A stretch of 64,000 nucleotides of DNA from Micromonospora endolithica (GTDB lineage Bacteria; Actinomycetota; Actinomycetes; Mycobacteriales; Micromonosporaceae), in NCBI RefSeq assembly GCF_003626595.1, contig NZ_RBAK01000001.1, positions 310,001 to 374,000 of the forward strand, in the 5' to 3' direction. The position numbers and the translations under genes were made by a program. Positions 58,508 through 64,000 of the stretch are shown piece by piece (positions within the stretch are counted from its first letter, which is position 1; each line of letters starts with the position of its first letter). The notes beneath the pieces were generated by a model. The model ran no database searches, was not told the origin of the DNA, and saw only the letters and a program-made list of their open reading frames with translations.

Positions 58508-58706
58508 GTCACTCCCTCCCGCGCGCTCGGCGCGCATGCCTCCGCCGCGCCGCATCCCCCCTCAAGACCCGCTTATGCCTCGGTGTCGGCACCGAGCAGT
58601 ACGCGGCCTGGCGGCCGCCCCGAACCCGCCGACCCGGCGTCGGCGCAGGCGACCGAGCCCTCTCCGGGTCGTTGCGCCGTCGTTCCCGGTGGAGGACGTG
58701 CGTGGA

Positions 58707-59717
58707 TCACGCTCGGCGGCCACCCGGTGCCGGACCACCGGAAGCGGGCCGGCCCGTCGCCCAGTCCTGGCCGGCGCGGCGCATCACGGTGCGTGCGGCC
58801 TGGAGCAGGGCGGTGAGGGCCGGGTTGTCGTGGCGGGGTAGCCAGGCCAGCGCCGCCGTGGACGGTGGCAGGTCGACGACATCGACGTAGGCGACGCCAC
58901 GGCGGGTGTAGTCGAAGCGGGCTTCGGCAGGCAGGAAGGCGATGGCCCGGCCGCGAGCGACCGCCGACAGCAGGGCCTCCATGTCCCCGGCCACCGGCCC
59001 GTACCGGACGGCACCGCCGTCGGGCCGGGGGTTGACCGTCCAGAAGTCCCACCACTGTCGTAACTCCGGGATCGGGACGTCGACCACCACCCGATCGGCC
59101 AACTGCGCCAGGGTCAACGGCGCCTGCGTCACCAGCGGATCGTCGGCGGGCAGGCAGGCGACCCGAGGCTCCGTCGACAGGTGCAGGCCCCGTAGCCCTG
59201 ACGGCAGCGGCGGTCGCAGGAACGCCGCGTCGACGTCGCCCCGGGGTAACGCGTAGACCTGTTCGACGAAGTCCACCGAGCGAATCTCGACAGTGATCCC
59301 CGGATGCCGGTTGGACAACTCGGTGAGGATGGCGGTCGCGTAGGGCATGAAGGCCTCCCCGCCGATGGCACCGATCCGCAGCTTGCCCCGGGTGGTCCGG
59401 GAGTAGGCGGAGGCGACCGCCTGTAGCCGGGTCATGGCGGCGACCGAGTCGCGTGCCCGGGGTATCAGCGCCTGACCCGCCGGGGTGAGCCGCACCTGGC
59501 GGGAGGATCGGTGCAGCAGTTCGACATCGAGCCGGTCCTCCAGCGCGCGGATCTGTTGGCTGAGGGCCGGCTGGCTCAGGAAGAGTCGTTGAGCGGCACG
59601 ACCGAAATGCAGCTCCTCGGCCAGGACCAGGAACAGTCGCAGTTGATGAAGGCTGGGCTCACGTGCGGCGGAAGGAACGTGGGGTGGTGGCCGCCCGCCG
59701 ACATCGACACGATCCAT
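58707..59717 (-). CDS. LysR-family transcriptional regulator
   Basis: A 336-residue regulator. The N-terminal helix-turn-helix reads LHQLRLFLVLAEELHFGRAAQRLFLSQPALSQQIRALEDRL, typical of LysR. The effector-binding domain has two alpha/beta lobes (KLRIGAIGGEAFMPYATAIL, ARGRAIAFLPAEARF). ATG 59717 is used; the longer frame to 59993 contains no better start and lies in non-coding-type sequence. No target gene is adjacent on the opposite strand, so its regulon is unclear. Confidence 0.9.
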   Translation of the reverse strand: MDRVDVGGRPPPHVPSAAREPSLHQLRLFLVLAEELHFGRAAQRLFLSQPALSQQIRALEDRLDVELLHRSSRQVRLTPAGQALIPRARDSVAAMTRLQAVASAYSRTTRGKLRIGAIGGEAFMPYATAILTELSNRHPGITVEIRSVDFVEQVYALPRGDVDAAFLRPPLPSGLRGLHLSTEPRVACLPADDPLVTQAPLTLAQLADRVVVDVPIPELRQWWDFWTVNPRPDGGAVRYGPVAGDMEALLSAVARGRAIAFLPAEARFDYTRRGVAYVDVVDLPPSTAALAWLPRHDNPALTALLQAARTVMRRAGQDWATGRPASGGPAPGGRRA

Positions 59718-60042
59718 AAGGGAAACCTTATCAATAGCCACCGAATCGCCATCATCCAACACCTGTACGACGGGCCAGCCGGCAGGCATCGTTCCGGGAG
59801 GGCGACCCGCGCTCGAATGCTGGTCGTCACCGACACCTGCACGGGGATGTGTCGTTGGCCGCCAGCCCCGAGTAGCGGGCGACGTCGTGCCCGCCGGCCG
59901 CCGTCGTCCCGGCAGTTCGGGTGGCGCTCGCCCCGACAGACGGTGCGGGTGCCGCCCGGGCTGAGTCCCCCGGTGCCCGAAAAGGCCGGCCACCTGACGT
60001 CGGTGGACTCAGGGGGATGCGTGGCCAGGGGGGCCCTGCTGC
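59718..60042. other. Gap upstream of the LysR gene
   Basis: This 325-bp stretch lies between the LysR start and the WYL gene stop. No ORF with a ribosome site and no strong inverted repeat was seen. It presumably holds the LysR promoter; AT-rich bases 59718-59765 next to the start codon are the best candidate. Confidence 0.4.
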
Positions 60043-61035
60043 TCAGTTGTCCTCGACGGCCGCCGGGGCGGGTCCCGGCGGAGGCGGGAGCGCCGCGCCG
60101 AAGCGGGCCGCGACCGTGGCCACGGCGGCACGCAGTTCGGGGCCTTCCTCCACCGAGAAGTCGAACGGGACCGGGGCCAACCACTCCTGGGCGTACATCG
60201 CGGGGTTCTGCGTGCTGCCGACCAGCACGCACCGGTCGCCGGCCGGCTCGAGGCGTCCCATCGGCGGCGGGATCCACGGGGCCACCTTCTCCCGCGGCGC
60301 GTGGAACACCACTCGCGTGGGGTACTTCCAGCCCGCGCCGAGATTTTCCTCGAGAGCGGCAACCGGATCCAGGCCGTCGGGCAGGGTGAAGCCGTGCGGC
60401 ATCTGCCGCACGCCGCGCACCCGGTCGATCCGGTACGTACGGACCGCCTCCGCGCGGTGCGAGTGGCACAGCAGGTACCAGCGCCCGTAACGCCCCACGA
60501 CTGCCCACGGGTCGACCTCGACATCCCACTGCTCGCCGCTCTCGCCTCGATAGGTGACCAGGACGCGGCGCTGGTCGGCGACGGCGGCGACGAGGGCGCT
60601 CGCGATGGCGGGGTCGGGGCGGGCCGAACGTCGGTCAGGAGTGGCCGAGGCGTACGCCCGCAGCGCCGCCGCCTGCCGTCCGATGCTCTCGGGGAGCGCC
60701 CGGATGACCTTGCTGAGCGCCGCGCCGACCAGATCGCCGGCGTCGATCGCGGCCGGCTGCCCGTCGAGCACGGCCATCACCAGGCCGAGCGCCTGCTCCT
60801 GGGTGAAGACGACCGGCGGCAGCCGGGTGCCACGGCCCAGCCGGTAACCGCCGTACGGCCCGCGGACTGATTCGACCGCGATGCCCGCCTCGCGAAGGAT
60901 CGCGACATAGCGCCGCGCGGCGCGCTCCGTCACCTCCAGGAGCGAGGCGAGTTGGTCGGCAGTCACGCCGGGCCGTTCCTGCAGGATCTCGAGGGCGCGC
61001 AGGGCCCGGGCGGTGGGGCTCGGACCGGTGCGCAC
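60043..61035 (-). CDS. WYL-domain transcriptional regulator
   Basis: A 330-residue protein. An N-terminal DeoR-like winged helix (TARALRALEILQERPGVTADQLASLLEVTERAARRYVAIL, wing GPYGGYRLGRG) precedes a WYL domain (VLVTYRGE, WAVVGRYGRWYLLCH, RTYRIDRV) and a WCX-type C-terminal domain. WYL domains bind ligands such as nucleic acids or small molecules. GTG 61035 is 54 nt from the divergent hydrolase gene, which is the likely target. Confidence 0.9.
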   Translation of the reverse strand: MRTGPSPTARALRALEILQERPGVTADQLASLLEVTERAARRYVAILREAGIAVESVRGPYGGYRLGRGTRLPPVVFTQEQALGLVMAVLDGQPAAIDAGDLVGAALSKVIRALPESIGRQAAALRAYASATPDRRSARPDPAIASALVAAVADQRRVLVTYRGESGEQWDVEVDPWAVVGRYGRWYLLCHSHRAEAVRTYRIDRVRGVRQMPHGFTLPDGLDPVAALEENLGAGWKYPTRVVFHAPREKVAPWIPPPMGRLEPAGDRCVLVGSTQNPAMYAQEWLAPVPFDFSVEEGPELRAAVATVAARFGAALPPPPGPAPAAVEDN

Positions 61036-61048
61036 CGCGGAAATATTA

Positions 61049-61067
61049 CCGGAAGTAGAACGTCCGG
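61049..61067. promoter_or_regulatory. Candidate operator between WYL and hydrolase genes
   Basis: CCGGA (61049-61053) and TCCGG (61063-61067) flank 9 nt in the 53-bp divergent gap, in the AT-richer patch where both promoters must lie. Confidence 0.4.
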
Positions 61068-61088
61068 AATCGCCGTTACGTTGACTCC

Positions 61089-61772
61089 ATGACGACAGAT
61101 CAGATCGTGCTCGTGGGTGGCCTGTGGCTCGACGGGTCGGCGTGGAGCAGCGTCGCCGGTGAGATCGAGGAACGGGGCCGCCGCGCGGTGCCGGTGACCC
61201 TGCCGGGGCAGGGCGACGGCAACATGTCGGCCACCCTGGCCGACCAGCTGACCGCGGTGCTCACCGCGGTGGACGCGGGTCCGGGCAGGTCGGTGGTGGT
61301 AGGGCACTCCGCAGCCTGCACGCTGGCCTGGATGGCGGCCGACGCGCGGCCCGAGCGCGTGGCCAAGGTGGTGCTGATCGGCGGGTTCCCCTCGGGCGAC
61401 GGGCAGCCGTACGCCGACTTCTTCGAAATCGACGACGGTGTCATGCCGTTCCCCGGCTGGGGACCGTTCGCCGGGGCCGACGCGGCCGATCTGGACGAGC
61501 CGGCCCGGCAGGCCTTCGCGGCGGCGGCGATCCCGGTTCCCGAGGGGGTGGCCAGGGGCGTCGTACGGCTGACGGACGAGCGGCGGTTCGGCGTACCGGT
61601 CGCCGTGGTGTGCCCGGAGTTCACGCCTGCCGAAGCGCGGGGGTGGATCGACGCGGGAGACGTACCCGAGCTGGCCCGGGCCACGCACGTCGACCTGGTC
61701 GACATCGACTCCGGACACTGGCCGATGCTGACCCGGCCCACCGCGCTGGCGCGGATCCTCGCCGCGGCCTGA
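61089..61772 (+). CDS. Alpha/beta hydrolase
   Basis: A 227-residue alpha/beta-hydrolase. The oxyanion segment is LVGGLWLDGSAWSS, the nucleophile elbow is VVGHSAACTLA with Ser, and the catalytic His is in IDSGHWPMLTRP. The substrate is unknown. ATG 61089. It is divergent from the WYL regulator gene, and such a pair is common when the regulator controls the hydrolase. Confidence 0.88.
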   Translation: MTTDQIVLVGGLWLDGSAWSSVAGEIEERGRRAVPVTLPGQGDGNMSATLADQLTAVLTAVDAGPGRSVVVGHSAACTLAWMAADARPERVAKVVLIGGFPSGDGQPYADFFEIDDGVMPFPGWGPFAGADAADLDEPARQAFAAAAIPVPEGVARGVVRLTDERRFGVPVAVVCPEFTPAEARGWIDAGDVPELARATHVDLVDIDSGHWPMLTRPTALARILAAA

Positions 61773-61906
61773 GCCCACCCTCGTCCCGCTCGGAGGTTCG
61801 ACCCACCGGGAACGCCGTCGCGGCCACCGGCCGCACCGTCGGCGCCCGCTCCTGGGGCCGCTCACTAGGCTGAGCGCCCCGGACCGGACCACCCTGGAGG
61901 ACGACG

Positions 61907-63007
61907 GTGACCGTCGAGCTGACCCGGCGCGCGGCGCTCGCGCTGCGGATGACCAGCCTGCTGCTGCGGCCTCACCCCACCACCGGCGCGGGCACCGTGG
62001 CCGGGGTGGTGGAGTGGTTCGGCGCCCTGCAGGCACAGGACCTGGCCAGCGGCCTGTGGTCGCTGGGCGCCCGGCTGCCCGGGCGGACCGAGGCGGACGT
62101 ACGGGCCGCGTTGGAGCGCGGGGAGGCGCTGCGCACCTGGCCGATGCGGGGCACCATCCACCTCGTTCCGCCGGCCGACGCCCGGTGGATGGTGGAGCTG
62201 ACCGCCGTACGCGCGCTGGCCGGCGTCGAGACGCGGTGGGCGGCGCTCGGGCTCACCCGCGCCGAGGTGGACCGGGCGGTCGACGTGCTCGGCACCGCGC
62301 TGGCCGGCGGCGGCCGGCTGACCCGCGCGCGGTGCCTGGCCGCGCTGGCGGCCGCCGGCATCGCCACCGACGGGCAACGGGGCTACCACCTGTTGTCCTA
62401 CGCGAGCCAGCGGGCGGTGACCTGCCTGGCCGGGGCGGACCAGTCCTTCGCGCTGCTCGACGAGGCCGCGCCCGACCCGCGCCGCCCCGAGCGGGACGAG
62501 GCCCTGGCGCTGCTGGCGCACCGCTACGTACGCGGGCACGGGCCGGTCACCGCCCGGGAGTTCGCCGGCTGGTCGGGGTTGACCCTCACCGACGCGCGGC
62601 GTGCCTTCGCCGCCGCCGGGGACGCCCTGGCCACGGTCCGCGTCGACGACGAACCGGCGGCGGTCGACCCGGCCCTGCTCGACGCGCCGCCCCGACCGGT
62701 CGACGACCTGTTGGTGCTGCCCGGTTTCGACGAATACCTGCTCGGTTACCGGGATCGGACGCTGATGCTGGACCCGGCGCACGCCGCCGCCATCGTCCCC
62801 GGCGGCAACGGTGTCTTCCGGGCCACGGTGGTGCGGGCCGGCCGGGTGGTCGGCACCTGGAAGCGGACCGTCGGCCCGGCCCGGGTGGCGGTGAGCGTGC
62901 ACCCGCTGGTCGACCTCGACGGCCGGCAGCGGGCCCGGGTGGAGCGCGCGCTGGGCCGCTACGCGCGCTTCCTCGACCGTGCCCTGAAGGTCGACTGGCC
63001 CTCCTAG
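61907..63007 (+). CDS. Winged-helix DNA-binding protein, YcaQ/AlkX-like (HTH_42)
   Basis: A 366-residue protein of the winged-helix family that includes DNA crosslink glycosylases such as AlkZ/YcaQ. It starts with LTRRAALALRMTSLLL and has GALQAQD near residue 45, the family's catalytic QxQ-type position (QAQD here). Other blocks are LRTWPMRGTIHLVPPAD, TAREFAGWSGL and VLPGFDEYLLGYRDR. DNA-repair activity is possible but unproven. GTG 61907 has GGAGG upstream. Its stop shares CTAG with the convergent malQ stop. Confidence 0.85.
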   Translation: MTVELTRRAALALRMTSLLLRPHPTTGAGTVAGVVEWFGALQAQDLASGLWSLGARLPGRTEADVRAALERGEALRTWPMRGTIHLVPPADARWMVELTAVRALAGVETRWAALGLTRAEVDRAVDVLGTALAGGGRLTRARCLAALAAAGIATDGQRGYHLLSYASQRAVTCLAGADQSFALLDEAAPDPRRPERDEALALLAHRYVRGHGPVTAREFAGWSGLTLTDARRAFAAAGDALATVRVDDEPAAVDPALLDAPPRPVDDLLVLPGFDEYLLGYRDRTLMLDPAHAAAIVPGGNGVFRATVVRAGRVVGTWKRTVGPARVAVSVHPLVDLDGRQRARVERALGRYARFLDRALKVDWPS

Positions 63008-64000
63008 GGACGGCTCCGCGCCGGGCCGGGGCCGGCCGACGGCGGGCGGCTCACGCGGGGGCGGGCCGCGCGGAGCAACTCCGCGATCCGGGCGACCCGC
63101 GGGTCGGCGCGGATCTCCGCCAGCGAAGCCGGCAGCGGCAGCCGCCAGTTGGGGTACTCGTCCACGGTGCCCGGCATGTTCGGCTGCCGCACCTCGCCGA
63201 GCACGTCGTAGAGGGACGCGGCGAGCAGCAGGGTGGGGCTGGCCGCCAGTGCGGCGTACAGCGCGGCGACGACCTCGTCGTCGTCGGCGCCCTCGCCGTC
63301 GGATGGCAGCAGCCCTTCGACCCGGAGCATCGCCAGCAGTTCCCGCCGGTCGGCCTCGGCGCGCTCCCGCTCGGTGCGCACGTCGGTGGCGAGCAGCTTC
63401 AGCTCCGCGCGGACCCGGACGTGCTCGCCGGAGAGGAAACCGGGCGCGGTGGGCAGGTCGTGGGTGGAGACGGTGGCCAGGGCGGTACGCGGCCACCGCG
63501 CCGGCGGCTGGAAACGCCCGTCGTCGTCGCGGGCGAACCAGAGCACCGTCGAGCCGAGCATGCCGCGCTCGCGCAGCCCCCGGGTGACCGCCGGCTCGAC
63601 CGTACCCAGGTCCTCCCCCACCACCACCGCGCCGGCCCGCTGCGCCTCCAGGGCGAGGATGCCGAGCATCGCCTCGGCGTCGTAGTGCACGTAGGTGCCC
63701 TCGGCGGCGCCGGCGCCCGGCGGCACCCACCACAGCCGCCACAGGCCGGCGACGTGGTCCACCCGCAGCCCACCGGCGTGTCGCAGGACCCGGCGCAGCA
63801 TGTCCCGGTAGGCGGCGTACCCGGTCTCGGCCAGCCGGTCGGGACGCCAGGCGGCCAGGCCCCAGTCCTGGCCGAGCTGGTTGAAGTCGTCCGGGGGCGC
63901 GCCGACCCGGACGCCCTCGGCCAGCACGTCGGCGAGCTGCCAGCCGTCCGCGCCGCCGGGGTCGATGCCGACGGCCAGGTCGTGCACCACCCCGACCGGC
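63004..64000 (-). CDS. malQ: 4-alpha-glucanotransferase, partial (5' part outside window)
   Basis: The C-terminal 331 residues of a GH77 amylomaltase, which moves alpha-glucan segments between chains. Visible blocks include DLAVGIDPGGADGW, LRVDHVAGLWRLWWVP, GEDLGTVEPAVTRGLRERG with a catalytic-type Glu, and ATVSTHDLPTAPGFL. The frame is open through base 64000, so the start and the N-terminal part lie beyond the window. The stop codon TAG at 63004 overlaps the stop of the convergent winged-helix gene. Confidence 0.93.
   Translation of the reverse strand, partial: PVGVVHDLAVGIDPGGADGWQLADVLAEGVRVGAPPDDFNQLGQDWGLAAWRPDRLAETGYAAYRDMLRRVLRHAGGLRVDHVAGLWRLWWVPPGAGAAEGTYVHYDAEAMLGILALEAQRAGAVVVGEDLGTVEPAVTRGLRERGMLGSTVLWFARDDDGRFQPPARWPRTALATVSTHDLPTAPGFLSGEHVRVRAELKLLATDVRTERERAEADRRELLAMLRVEGLLPSDGEGADDDEVVAALYAALAASPTLLLAASLYDVLGEVRQPNMPGTVDEYPNWRLPLPASLAEIRADPRVARIAELLRAARPRVSRPPSAGPGPARSRP

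Overview
The window is very GC-rich DNA from an actinomycete. GTG starts, ATGA/GTGA coupled genes, a mycothiol-type DinB/MDMPI gene, a kinase/roadblock pair and a GH48 cellulase point to Micromonosporaceae (Micromonospora-like). This is judged from gene content and codon use, not from a database match.

Region 1 (1-23,556) is most of an integrated conjugative element beside a tRNA-Leu(GAG) gene. A long minus-strand run (14,101 down to 142) encodes a ParA/MinD-like ATPase, small membrane proteins, a VirB6-like channel, a SCO6880-like protein, VirB4-like and VirD4-like ATPases, small soluble proteins, a lipoprotein and a transglycosylase/M23 wall hydrolase. It ends with a 47-codon ORF, a MarR regulator and an APC permease. 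Neighbouring genes mostly overlap by 4 nt. A divergent XRE regulator (14,437) has two matching operators 74 bp apart. An IS701-like element (14,886-16,469) follows. Next comes a three-gene GTGA-coupled cassette (16,740-20,577): DUF4297-type nuclease, middle component and zinc-containing SMC-like ATPase. This is an ABC three-component (ABC-3C) defence system, with a possible fourth coupled 46-codon ORF. A winged-helix protein, a tyrosine integrase and an AbrB-like protein lie against the tRNA 3' end. No relaxase, replication gene or second att site was seen, so the element probably extends past base 1.

Region 2 (23,787-34,072) is a cell-surface cluster: a TPR/Pro-rich/FN3 membrane protein, a large FN3 protein, then a coupled MoxR ATPase, DUF58 protein and TgpA-like transglutaminase. 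It ends in a long inverted repeat.

Region 3 (34,152-40,675) holds housekeeping and redox genes: SDR, F420-type LLM oxidoreductase, LtrA, DUF1028, MDMPI-like enzyme, and a divergent PAP2/DUF3159 pair with a strikingly symmetric promoter.

Region 4 (40,882-46,465) is a cellulose module: a secreted CBM2-GH48 cellulase and a GH1 beta-glucosidase, divergent, with three CebR-type operators in the 1-kb gap between them.

Region 5 (46,501-53,775) has a sensor kinase plus roadblock protein (partial conservon), an FGGY sugar kinase, a fused TrpE-TrpG synthase behind a Trp-Trp leader peptide and hairpin (attenuator), and WrbA with an upstream inverted repeat.

Region 6 (53,939-64,000) has an ABC exporter with its two-component system, a GNAT enzyme, a small membrane protein, LysR and WYL regulators, an alpha/beta hydrolase, a winged-helix protein and the 3' part of a 4-alpha-glucanotransferase gene cut by the window end.
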